Shown here piece by piece: positions 17,883 to 27,200 of a stretch of DNA of 34,130 bases. This DNA comes from Gracilaria caudata (lineage: Eukaryota > Rhodophyta > Florideophyceae > Gracilariales > Gracilariaceae), in the NCBI GenBank assembly GCA_030374735.1, contig JASCIV010000184.1:1-34130 (forward strand), in the 5' to 3' direction. The notes below the pieces were generated by a model. The model ran no database searches. It had not been told where the DNA came from and worked only from the letters and a program-made list of their open reading frames with translations. Position 1 is the first letter of the stretch. Each line of letters opens with the position of its first letter. A program made the translations under genes and the position numbers.

Positions 17883-19635
17883 GGAAGAAAGGTTAAACCA
17901 AAGGAAGCTTCAGGGCGTGTGCTAGTTAGCGCAAAATAGTAATAAGTGCATGTCCAACAGTGAAAAAGTGAAGACTGTGATCCAACCCTTTGTATCTTTG
18001 TTTTCTTTTAGAGGAGATAGTTATTCGCCCATGGATTTTCTTAAGCACGAATAGGAATGACAAACCTGGTGCTCAAAGGGTTTAATTTCAACGACTCTTC
18101 ATACCGCTCAGGTAGATAGACCCATCTTGATATCAAGGGAAGTGACATCTCACCTTCTGCACCTTGGTTCTCAAACCAATCGCTTTGCCCTCAACCGCTC
18201 TTCGATATTCTAGGCGCAATGGTGTCTACATCTTTGCAGGCCCGTTCGTCATTACGTCATTATATACGTGTTCTTTTGAAGGATATCGCAGGGTTCAGTG
18301 TAAATGTCAGAACAAAACAGAAAACGTCCCGTGTTACAAAAGGAAACGCATACCCATTTCTGACTTCGATTAAACTACACGCAGAAAACGGATACGGCTC
18401 CATCTCCTCGTGAAAGTGCAAAGCTTGTACTCAGTTACCTTCAAAGCGTTTTAGTGAGTACTCTAATCAAATATGGCTGGAAGCGACAGGCAACGTGACT
18501 GTTCAATCAACGCCACAAAGTGAGATCACGTGTGGGGACGGATACTCGAATTAACAGGGTGGTGGACATACCAGGCGGGCTAAAACGACGCAAAACTAAG
18601 TTGCAGGATGGGATCGTCTGGCCCTCATGTTCCGTGGTGCCCGCTTTAGATATCTATGAAGTCCTTCTTGATGCCCACTCTGCAAAGTCAGAATGTTTGT
18701 CCAGTTGAGCTTGACGTGCAATTCACTCATGATAACAAAGTAGTCGTATAGCATGATTGCTTCTTCCATCCGCGGATCACTGCCATCAACACGTTTGTGA
18801 TCGTGAAGCGTTAATTTGCTAGTTAACAATCTTAACTTTTGCCCAGCTTAATACGTTGTATCGACAATCCTATGGACATTATTCTACGCCCTCTCAGCAA
18901 CAACTAGAAGCCCGTCGCATCGCGTGAGAAATTTCACAGTCTTTCTTTGATGTCAGATTGCATACCATGTTTGAAGTTTGCCGTCTACTATCAACGAACA
19001 TTGTCATCTTGTTGGAGACCAAATATCCTGCCCCGAACGTTCAAGACGATGTAGATATTCCTTATAGAAGTACGCAATATTGATACTTTGAATAGAGCCA
19101 TAAAGAAATGTGAGCTGCGGCAATGACCACACCTGGACAATGGTGGATTATCTTGTAACCCTTTTGACAAAAACTTCTCACATTCTTGTGTCTTGGCGGA
19201 ATTCGGAGTCTTAAAGACGCGCAGACCGCGGTGACGTAGCGAGAGAACGAGTCTGGTCTGACAAACCAGGAGGCCGTAACGTTAATAATTACCCTTCTAC
19301 GGTAGAAGGGTAGAAGTTTCACCAAGAAGAGGGTAAAAAAAAACAAAAATTTCTGGTGACGAACTTGAGAAAAACCTGCCCCTTGTCCTCGGAGACTACG
19401 TTGAGATTACGACAGAGGATGAGATCAAACTGCGATAAAGATTAAGATTGCCTGTGGGAATGCTTGTTTGTAAATCCGTTCGACCTGGAGGAGAACGAAC
19501 ACCTTGCATTTTTAGTTCATATCTGGAAGAAAGCGTGGTCAAGCCCCAACCTGAAGTCTATTACAGCGGCGAGTGTTCAGGTGAGACGGAGCATCCGAAG
19601 AAATACGAAGCCGAGGTAACTTGACACCGATTGAG
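17883..19635. other. Intergenic spacer, 1.75 kb
   Basis: No gene is firmly supported. A minus-strand frame of about 80 codons ending at 18596 (with EEAIMLYDYFVIMSELHVKL) has coding-like composition but no suitable ATG at its head. An ATG ORF at 18219-18413 (64 codons) is unconvincing. A perfect 21-nt palindrome is at 19291-19311, and an A-rich tract at 19334-19349. CAG|GTGAGA at 19577-19585 is donor-like and could belong to an upstream exon of the next gene. Confidence 0.45.
19291..19311. repeat. Perfect 21-nt inverted repeat
   Basis: ACCCTTCTAC, one G, then GTAGAAGGGT: two perfect 10-bp arms with a single-base centre. As DNA it could be a cruciform or a dimeric protein site. It lies 325 bases upstream of the NblB-like ATG. 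Confidence 0.8.
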
Positions 19636-20388
19636 ATGGTTTGCTTCGTTCCACTCAGTTCGACTTTTTTCGTCAGCGGGGATCGTTATAGTTTTCAAAA
19701 TGTTTCGAAGCGCCGTGCAAGTATATCATGGCAAAGCAAGAGTCGGATGCGCCCTCAGAGCAGCATTTATATGTCTGGTGCATCCAGCGTGAAGGAGATG
19801 CTAGTATCAAGCGATTCATTGGATCGTATTCGCGGAATAAATCGAGCTTCTGAACTAGATTCAACGTCCGAAATTGTGTCAACGTTGGTCTCAATTGCTA
19901 CAGAAGATGATAATCAACAAGTGCGATATGTGGCAATATCTCGGCTCGCCAGCTTGGAGCCTGAGTCATTATCAGAAGAAGACAAGGAAACTCTGTTAGC
20001 GGCGTCAAGATTCATCCTGGTGAACGACACCGAATCAAGTTGTCAAGCTGGTGCGGCAGATTTGATTGCCGGGCTACGACTGATGGAAGGATTCGATGAC
20101 TTGATTGCAACATTCAATTCTACCTCAGATTGGATGCTCAAATTCAGCATCGCTGCTGGGTTGGGCGAGATGGGAGACCCGAAAGCGTTTGATTTCTTGG
20201 TGTCGATTCTGGACCAAGAATCTGAAGATAATATGTTGCTGGTGTCGGCGGCTATTGGATCGTTAGGTGAGCTTGGAGATGAAAGAGGTATTCCAATTGT
20301 CGAACGGTACTTGGACAGCACGGATAAGTCCATTAAAGAGCGAGCGGTAATCGCGCATGATATGCTCATGAAGAAGAACTCTGGTTGA
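19636..20388 (+). CDS. NblB/CpcE-like HEAT-repeat protein, plastid-targeted
   Basis: The protein has 250 residues from the first ATG. Residues 1-50 look like a plastid transit peptide: Phe at position 4, Ser/Arg-rich, almost no acids (MVCFVPLSSTFFV, then KRRASISWQSKSRMRP). The remainder is built of PBS-lyase-type HEAT repeats. Typical segments are SSDSLDRIRGINRASEL, DDNQQVRYVAISRLASL, CQAGAADLIAGLRL, WMLKFSIAAGLGEMGDPKAF and VSAAIGSLGELGDERGIPI. The pattern VRYxAxSxLxxL followed by FSIxAxLGExGDPxxF is that of cyanobacterial NblB and relatives. NblB has been linked to phycobilisome degradation under nutrient stress and to chlorophyll turnover; CpcE-type relatives attach or remove bilins. Exact activity cannot be read from the sequence. 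An additional upstream exon is possible because the frame stays open to 19585. Confidence 0.85.
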   Translation: MVCFVPLSSTFFVSGDRYSFQNVSKRRASISWQSKSRMRPQSSIYMSGASSVKEMLVSSDSLDRIRGINRASELDSTSEIVSTLVSIATEDDNQQVRYVAISRLASLEPESLSEEDKETLLAASRFILVNDTESSCQAGAADLIAGLRLMEGFDDLIATFNSTSDWMLKFSIAAGLGEMGDPKAFDFLVSILDQESEDNMLLVSAAIGSLGELGDERGIPIVERYLDSTDKSIKERAVIAHDMLMKKNSG

Positions 20389-21358
20389 GCGAAATCCCGT
20401 GTCCGAACTGGGTATGTGCTGCTACACATAGACGTCAGTAGAACACGAAGCCCAGAGTTCTGAAAATACGTAACCTTATAGCCACGATACGAATAAAGGA
20501 ACATGTTGCAGCGAAGCAACGTCCGACACAGCGATCATTGTCGGTGACGAAAAGCTTCTGCAGTCAAAATCACCTTTGGGATTAATCTCTCGTCCAGCTC
20601 CCTCAGCCCAGTGAGCGGCATCCTGATTTGCAGTTAGTGGAAAGTGTTGGTGGGGACGGACGTGAACGTTCAATGTCACAGAAAGAGAGAGAGAGAGCGA
20701 CGTTTATCTATTTTGAGCTAGGAACTCAAAAGATGAGACACACACCCGCAGGTGCGGGGGTATCTACACTCTTCATCATGCATATGCGCCGGGTGTAGTT
20801 ATTTGAGATTGGAGCTTCGGAGCCAAATTTTTAATTGTATTTAGAGCGGTCGCATTTAGCCACCACAGATAACCCATGTTCTGTCGGGCTACCACGGTGA
20901 ACTGGAAACTATCGCCCGAATGTTTTGGACGCAGGCAGTGACGCGCGCCTGGCGCGGTTCGTCTTCGCGAGCGTGTCGCCCTTGGACCTTTGGTACCAGG
21001 CTACCCTTACTTTCGCACAGGTACGAAAGGTGTGCGCCTTCTCCTTGAAAGTGACGCGCTCCGTCCGTATCTTGCTCGCACCCGTCTCTCGAGTTCAGCC
21101 GCGGCTTCGTTTATAGAGCGGCACATGCCCAACCACGTTAGGTGCTGCTCGTGGCTCTTGTGTAGGCAAGTGCTCGTCATCAGCCGTATTTGAAGAAATC
21201 CACCGCTTACGCTCCTTTTGACCAATTTCTCACCCCTTCTCTTTCTTCTTCCATTCTTTTCACCTCCGCATCACTAATTCCTTCACACTACGAGCCTTAA
21301 TCCCACACTTCACTGCACTGACGTGGCACTGCCATCCAACCTGCACTTTGTGAGCACA
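20389..21358. other. Intergenic spacer, 970 bases
   Basis: This joins the NblB-like 3' flank to the poly(A) polymerase leader. It contains an AG microsatellite at 20684-20697 and two adjacent hairpins at 20711-20760. It also contains donor-like CAG|GTACGA at 21017-21025 with no clear partner. The final 130 bases are C/T-rich. No coding region starting with ATG is convincing. Confidence 0.5.
20711..20760. repeat. Two adjacent inverted repeats
   Basis: TTTTGAG at 20711-20717 pairs with CTCAAAA at 20725-20731. CCCGCA at 20745-20750 pairs with TGCGGG at 20753-20758, extended by flanking AC/GT. They lie 320 bases past the NblB-like stop and could be part of a structured transcript. Confidence 0.55.
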
Positions 21359-23476
21359 ATGACCATACAGAAACGATGGGGAGTCACTGATCCAATATCT
21401 ACCGAGGCGCCTACATCACGCGATCATCGCCTTAGTAGCGAACTTGAAGAATGTCTGCACAAGAACAACCTATACGAGACTCAGGAAGGCAAGGAGTTGA
21501 GAGAGCGAGTTTTGGTTGAGTTGTCCAATATTGTCAAGACCTGGGCCACCAAAGTCTCTATATCGCAGGGCATGCCCGAGCATGATGCCAAGAACTGTGG
21601 CGTACGTATATGTACATTTGGATCTTACAGGCTTGGTGTGGACGGCCCCGGTGCAGATATAGATACCCTTGTTATCACTCCACGACATATTTTAAGGAAG
21701 CCACATGTTTTTGGCGAGTTTGATCCTACTACAGGCCTCACGCCTCCAGCTGACATTGTTCTCGTTGAGATTTTGCGAGCTACTCCGGAGGCCACAGAAA
21801 TTGTAGCAGTTCCAAGAGCATTTGTTCCAGTCATAAAGTTCGTTTATCGTGGTGTTGAAATTGATCTGCTATGTGCCCCACTTCAAATGACTCGTATCCC
21901 GGACAAATTTGACATACTTGATGATAAGATTCTGCGCAACGTTGACGACGAGACTCAGCGCAGCATCAACGGTGTACGAGTAACTGACGCCATTCTAAAA
22001 CTTGTTCCTAACATTCCAAACTTTCGAACAGTTCTTCGAGCCATCAAACTCTGGGCAAAACGACGACAGGTATATTCAAACGTTCTTGGCTTTTTGGGCG
22101 GCGTCGCATGGGCCATCCTTACGGCTCGTGTGTGCCAACTTTATCCATATGCTGCTCCTTCCACACTTTTAACCCGGTTTTTCCTTTTGTATGACAAATG
22201 GAATTGGAATACATCAACACAATCAGCTCCTGTTCTGTTGTGTCCGATTTCAAGCGGTAATCCAGCCTGTGGGTTCAAGATATGGACTCCTCACGGTAAT
22301 CAGAGACACTTTATGCCCATCATTACTCCGGCATATCCAAGCATGAACACTACCCATAACGTTTCTGGATCCACATTGACGATCATGAAGGAGGAGATTA
22401 GTCGTGGATTGCGGATTACTCAAGCAATTGAAGAAAACTCCGACAAGGATGACTCTGATGGGAAAGGGATGGACGCGTGGCAAGGTTTATTCAAACCCTC
22501 AGAGTTCTTCGGGGAATACAGGCGATTCCTTCAAATCGATGTTTCCGCGGAGGATCAAGAGAGCTTCAAAGTCTGGAAAGGTACCGTCGAGTCGAAGCTG
22601 AGATTACTAATTCGTCATCTTGAAGATTCTGGAAGTGTACGAAAAGTCCGACCGTATCCTCCTGGTTATGAGAACAACCCTAAGCTTCGCACGGGATGTG
22701 GCAGAACTTTTTTCATTGGGTTAAGTCTTAAACCGCCCGCACGGCAAAACGTTCCCAACGGGACACGTCGCTCCCTCGATCTTACAGCACCAGTCAGCTT
22801 ATGGCAGCATACTCTTAACGGCCTTCCGGAGAAAACAGGTTCAATGCATCTGAAGATAGGCACTTTGAAAGCAGTGGACCTGCCAGAGTTCGTGCAAGGA
22901 GAGATACCTAAGGAATACAAGGAAGGAAAAATAGTCAAAAAGAGAAAGAAAAGGAAAGCGAACACGCCTCCGAGACCTGTTACCTCTGCTCCAAATTCTA
23001 GCGAAAACGCTGCGGGGCAAAAGCTGGGATCCTCCGCTGAGGCCACCGTACCTGCTGTTAGTGCAGTGGCGTCGAATGGTCAGGGTGCAGAAGAGAAGAC
23101 GGAGACAGAGCCGTTGGTGAACGGATCTGAGAGCGTAAAACGAATGCGAGTTGACGAAGCCGGAACACAAAAACCAGGGAACCGCGTTGAGAAGAATCCA
23201 GATGTGGAAGCGGAGGAAACGACAACTGTTGAGAAACTCAAAGCACTAGCGGCTGCGAAGGTGGGCACAACAAGGATGGTGAATGATGAGCTGGTAACAG
23301 ATACCACTGTCCCAGGTTCTTCACATCAAACTCAGCGAACCGGAGAGCGAAAGACAATAAGTGTGAAACTTAGAAAGGACCCCTCAACGGCTGGTGAGGA
23401 AGATGCTGGTGAGGAAAGCACTACAAGGAGGGAAAATCAGGGAATTATTAAAGCAAACGGAGTGGCGGGGAGTTAG
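21359..23476 (+). CDS. PAP: Canonical nuclear poly(A) polymerase
   Basis: The protein has 705 residues from the ATG at 21359, where MTIQKRWGVTDPIS matches the usual start of poly(A) polymerase alpha; the GTG upstream is not used. The nucleotidyltransferase core shows TFGSYRLGVDGPGADIDTL, with metal-binding D100 and D102, and VEIDLLCAP with the third Asp, D169. The central domain has DAILKLVPNIPNFRTVLRAI, KLWAKRRQVYSNVLGFLGGV and FMPIITPAYPSMNTTHNVS, all diagnostic of the family. The RNA-binding domain follows to about 510. The C-terminal 190 residues are divergent and disordered, with a basic nuclear signal VKKRKKRKANTPP near 530. The enzyme adds poly(A) to cleaved pre-mRNA in the nucleus. 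Length is close to animal and plant PAPs. Confidence 0.97.
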   Translation: MTIQKRWGVTDPISTEAPTSRDHRLSSELEECLHKNNLYETQEGKELRERVLVELSNIVKTWATKVSISQGMPEHDAKNCGVRICTFGSYRLGVDGPGADIDTLVITPRHILRKPHVFGEFDPTTGLTPPADIVLVEILRATPEATEIVAVPRAFVPVIKFVYRGVEIDLLCAPLQMTRIPDKFDILDDKILRNVDDETQRSINGVRVTDAILKLVPNIPNFRTVLRAIKLWAKRRQVYSNVLGFLGGVAWAILTARVCQLYPYAAPSTLLTRFFLLYDKWNWNTSTQSAPVLLCPISSGNPACGFKIWTPHGNQRHFMPIITPAYPSMNTTHNVSGSTLTIMKEEISRGLRITQAIEENSDKDDSDGKGMDAWQGLFKPSEFFGEYRRFLQIDVSAEDQESFKVWKGTVESKLRLLIRHLEDSGSVRKVRPYPPGYENNPKLRTGCGRTFFIGLSLKPPARQNVPNGTRRSLDLTAPVSLWQHTLNGLPEKTGSMHLKIGTLKAVDLPEFVQGEIPKEYKEGKIVKKRKKRKANTPPRPVTSAPNSSENAAGQKLGSSAEATVPAVSAVASNGQGAEEKTETEPLVNGSESVKRMRVDEAGTQKPGNRVEKNPDVEAEETTTVEKLKALAAAKVGTTRMVNDELVTDTTVPGSSHQTQRTGERKTISVKLRKDPSTAGEEDAGEESTTRRENQGIIKANGVAGS

Positions 23477-23673
23477 TTCTGGTCTACGCGGCGTCTAAAT
23501 GATCGGAAAGAAAGCGTTTCGTTTGTACCGCATATCATGACCAAGATGTGTATGTATAAAGAACACAGGAGCAACGCGCAGGGTTCTCGCGTATGGTTAT
23601 ATGGATGCTAGAGCTTGATGAACGTTTCATCACACATGTGTACGTAAGAATCCCAGAGATTATTGGCAAGGGA

Positions 23674-23741
23674 CTCTGGCTGCCTACGGACGAATTGTTC
23701 TCGTGCGCTCTGGCTGCCTATGGACGGATTGCTCTCGTACG
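23674..23741 (+). repeat. Tandem duplication of a 34-bp unit
   Basis: Two adjacent units (23674-23707 and 23708-23741) both begin CTCTGGCTGCCTA and differ at 4 of 34 positions. They lie between the poly(A) polymerase stop and the small ORF at 23886. All four differences are transitions. Confidence 0.85.
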
Positions 23742-23885
23742 CCGATGCGTCGCCTAAGTTGGGTAGATTGCTTTACGCAGTATAGCCGGGCAAACCTATT
23801 AAAAGGCAGACCGAGCCCAGAAGACAGGTCAAAGTCTGTGTCAGTTGTATGTTGACAAGAACCTTTCCCAAACGTTTCCGCAGCA

Positions 23886-24068
23886 ATGGCCTTGCCTCAG
23901 AGCATTGACCTTCATTTCATTTTCTTCGCAAAACTGAATGCCACCTTCTGGGGCTCAGTCCTGTACAAAGTTTTGCAACAGGGCATGGCATTCCCAATCA
24001 CACCCCCACTCCGAGTTGATCAATTCGGGCGACCTTCGCCTCCCAGCAATGATCATCTGAAAGCATAA
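23886..24068 (+). CDS. Candidate small protein, 60 residues
   Basis: A short ORF starts in the favourable context GCAGCAATGGCC. A TATA-like TATTAAAAGG lies about 90 bases upstream. The protein has a hydrophobic N-terminal half (DLHFIFFAKLNATFWGSVLY) that could form one membrane segment or a targeting helix. A polar, Pro-rich C terminus follows (PLRVDQFGRPSPPSNDHLKA). The general look is that of a small organellar membrane-complex subunit, but I recognise no family and do not assign one. It could also be the first exon of a spliced gene. The remaining parts of this spacer (23477-23885 and 24069-24222) hold the 34-bp duplication and nothing else that I can support. Confidence 0.4.
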   Translation: MALPQSIDLHFIFFAKLNATFWGSVLYKVLQQGMAFPITPPLRVDQFGRPSPPSNDHLKA

Positions 24069-24222
24069 CCAATTCCAACGAGGATTCCGAGTGGGCTTGA
24101 GAAAAATTGATAGATTTGGATTGTCCTAAATGAGAATCTGCTTTGGACAACATAAAATTGAACAGTTAATTAGAAAATGAGGTTTTTGAGCACGCATTGC
24201 ATCCGTGGGACTCCTACCGTGG

Positions 24223-27200
24223 ATGCGCACCCACTCCTTCCCCAGTAGTTGTCAGTGCCTTTACAACATAACTGAGCGTCCGAGGAGACGTTCAACAGCA
24301 CACTGCCCCATCAAAAGAAACCCTTGGCGTGTTTTGATGGACTGCGAAGCTCATAATGACGCTGAAATATCCCTGCCTCCCGAAAGAGTTAAGGCTGTTG
24401 TACAAAAGTGCTTTTCTGATGCCAACCAGAAACTTGCGGCGTTCAGAGCACGGAAGATTCGGCACGGGATTAAGACAGCAAGACTCCAGGCTGAGCGTCA
24501 GTTGCGCAGCAATATAAACGGCTATTCACATAGTGAAAACAAGGGGACCCTTGGGCGTCATGCGGGTTCAATATCGAAGTCCATATTTGCTATCCCGAAC
24601 CACTCAAAGGAAAGAGCTACTTTGAAGAGCGTAAGTCAATGTCCGGGGGGACTATCATGGATTCGAGTCCGTTCAAATATGCGAGCTGCTGACCAGGGAA
24701 AGGATAGCTTCTTTGTTCCCTACATCGGTGAATCTGAGAAACACCTTAACTTTTCTAACAAGTTAGCCGCCGATACTTTTGAAGTTGATGAGCGCGTTCC
24801 TGATGACATTTCAGAAGATGAAGGCGGTGAAGATGAAGAGGAATCTCATGGAACTATCAAAGAAGACAATCAATCCGCGAAGAATGCGAAGAACACTGGA
24901 TCAACGTCTCTGTCATCCACTGAAGAAAAGAAGAAGCTTAGCGAGCGCGTGTGGGCTCGTGCTGCAATGCGCGTTGCTCTGAAGTGTATTTTTGAAGAAC
25001 TGGGTTGTGCTTCTCTTCAGCCGATCGCACCTGTTGTATGTAACGTGTTTGGAATCGATTCCACCGCGAAGGTAGCTAAGTGTCTGAAAAACATAACATA
25101 CCGCCAGAAAAAATACGAAGAAGCAGACCAAGAGGAGAAAGTCAAGAAGAGCTACCGAACTGAAATGATTCAAATCTTGGACGGGTCCGTCAAATCTACG
25201 CCCTCGGAGATACTGAAGGGTGATTCCATTCCATTTTTTGTTTGTCGGCAATGCTATGCCTATAACTGTTTTCTACATGGTAACTATACTGCAAAGCCTA
25301 GTAATGCGATTCCGGACAAGACGAGAAAAGATTCGTCGAATCGCCAAATTTCTAAAGCCATTGAATTCAGTTGTGAGTACAAAACGGAGAAGAAATGCTG
25401 GCATATTGATGAGTCCTTACCGGAATGCAGATCATGGTGGAGAGATGTTAAGCTTGAAGAGGGGAAGGCAGCAGACATAAGGGCTGTGATTCTCGAGTTG
25501 TATAGCACTTTCGGGGCCGATCCTTGTCGGATTGCTAGCTCCTGCAAATCTTTACTAACTTCTTTCTACGATGAGTTACAGCTCACATGTTGTCGTGTTG
25601 GTTATCTATTCACTGAGGTTGAGGGAATCCGGCCGGTAGAATCAACGCAGAAGCAGAAGAACCGGCGACGGGTTCGAAAATCTCCGTACAGTATCGAATC
25701 TTACAAAACGAAACGGAAAAAGATGCGCATGGAGGATGAGAATGGACTCAAAGGGGGCCTGAGAAGAGATTTTGAACCATGCAAGCACTCCGGACCTTGC
25801 ACAGCAAAGTCTTGCCCGTGTGTTTTGAATGGGGTCAATTGTGAAAAGTATTGTTCTTGCAATCATACTAGATCACATGAAGACCGTGCAGAACGCAGGC
25901 TAACATGTATGAACGCGTTCAAAGGCTGCACTTGCAAGTCAGCGGTGGCATGCGTCTCTAATGCGTGCATCTGCTATTCGTGGAAACGCGAATGTGATCC
26001 AGATATTTGCAGAGCTTGTCACGAATGCAAAGAGGACCGCGACGAGAAGAGTTGTGGGAATGATGGGTTATTAATGGGTAAACGAAAGAGAATCGTTGTG
26101 GGCCATTCGGATACTCATGGTTGGGGAGCGTTCGCAGCAGCTCCTATTAGTAAGAACGAGTTCATCGGAGAATATGTTGGCGAAATCGTCGATCAAGAAC
26201 ATGCAGATCGGCGAGGTCGTTTATACGATGAAGTTCAGTACTCTTTTCTCTTTAATATAACGGATGATTTCGCGCTGGACTCGACCCGAGTCGGCAACAA
26301 ATTGCGCTTCTGCAATCACGCTTTTGCTCCCAACTGTGAGGCAAGATTAATGAGGGTGGCAGGAGACATACGAGTTGGACTTTATGCGAAGAGGGACATT
26401 GCAAAGCATGAGGAGTTGTTCTTTGACTACAAGTACAAATTTGGACCGGATTGGGCGGTACCGACAGAGGATAAGAAGCTGACCCGATCATTTAAGGAAA
26501 AACGAAGCAGTGCTCCCATCGCAAAGAAACAAGCATCTTCAAATCAACATGAACAATGCGTTGCGACGCCTATTACAAATGGAAAGAGACCTGCCAACGA
26601 TGATCCTGACTTTCATAAGAAGATCAAGAGGGCGAGAACGATGTGTACGTCTACGCGTTCTCAAGCGAAGAATCAGAAAACCCCTATCCCCCGAAGTCCA
26701 CCTATGAAAGCGACCAGTAGCATAATGAATTGCGAAAAGAGCGGAAACGTGGATGAGCAACAGTCAAAACCAACAGATGGGCACCCGGTGAAAAGACCCC
26801 TGTCTGTTTGGCGCGGAGTCCTGCGAAGAGTTGTTACCAGAGCCACGGAGTCTGGTACCATCGATCAAGGCGGGCCGTCTCAACAATTATCTTCAGCGCC
26901 AGCAAATCTAACAAAAGCACCTTCGGTCGAAGAAGAACAACTGCCTGTCGATCGGGGATCAAAGAAATTCTTGCAACAGAGGGCCAATGAAACAGAACCC
27001 CGAAGCCCTCGTCGTGGCGACAGTGAGGGCCCAGTCCAAGTATTACTCGCACAGAGCGAAAAAGATTATCTGAGTGCAAATCGAGGACGGTCTTCGAAGC
27101 CGAGGTCGCTTTATTCATCTCATATCAATGAGACAGACTCTCCTAGCACTAGTCCCGTGCTTAGGGCGGGGGAAGCGCGCCGAAAAGTAGGCTCATCCTC

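Noticed and set aside
19062..19346. Minus-strand frame of 94 codons
   Set aside because: It lacks an ATG, starts in an A-rich tract and spans the 21-nt palindrome; not credible as a gene.
26252..26860. Minus-strand frames opposite the E(z) SET domain and tail
   Set aside because: They are shadows of a strongly conserved coding strand.
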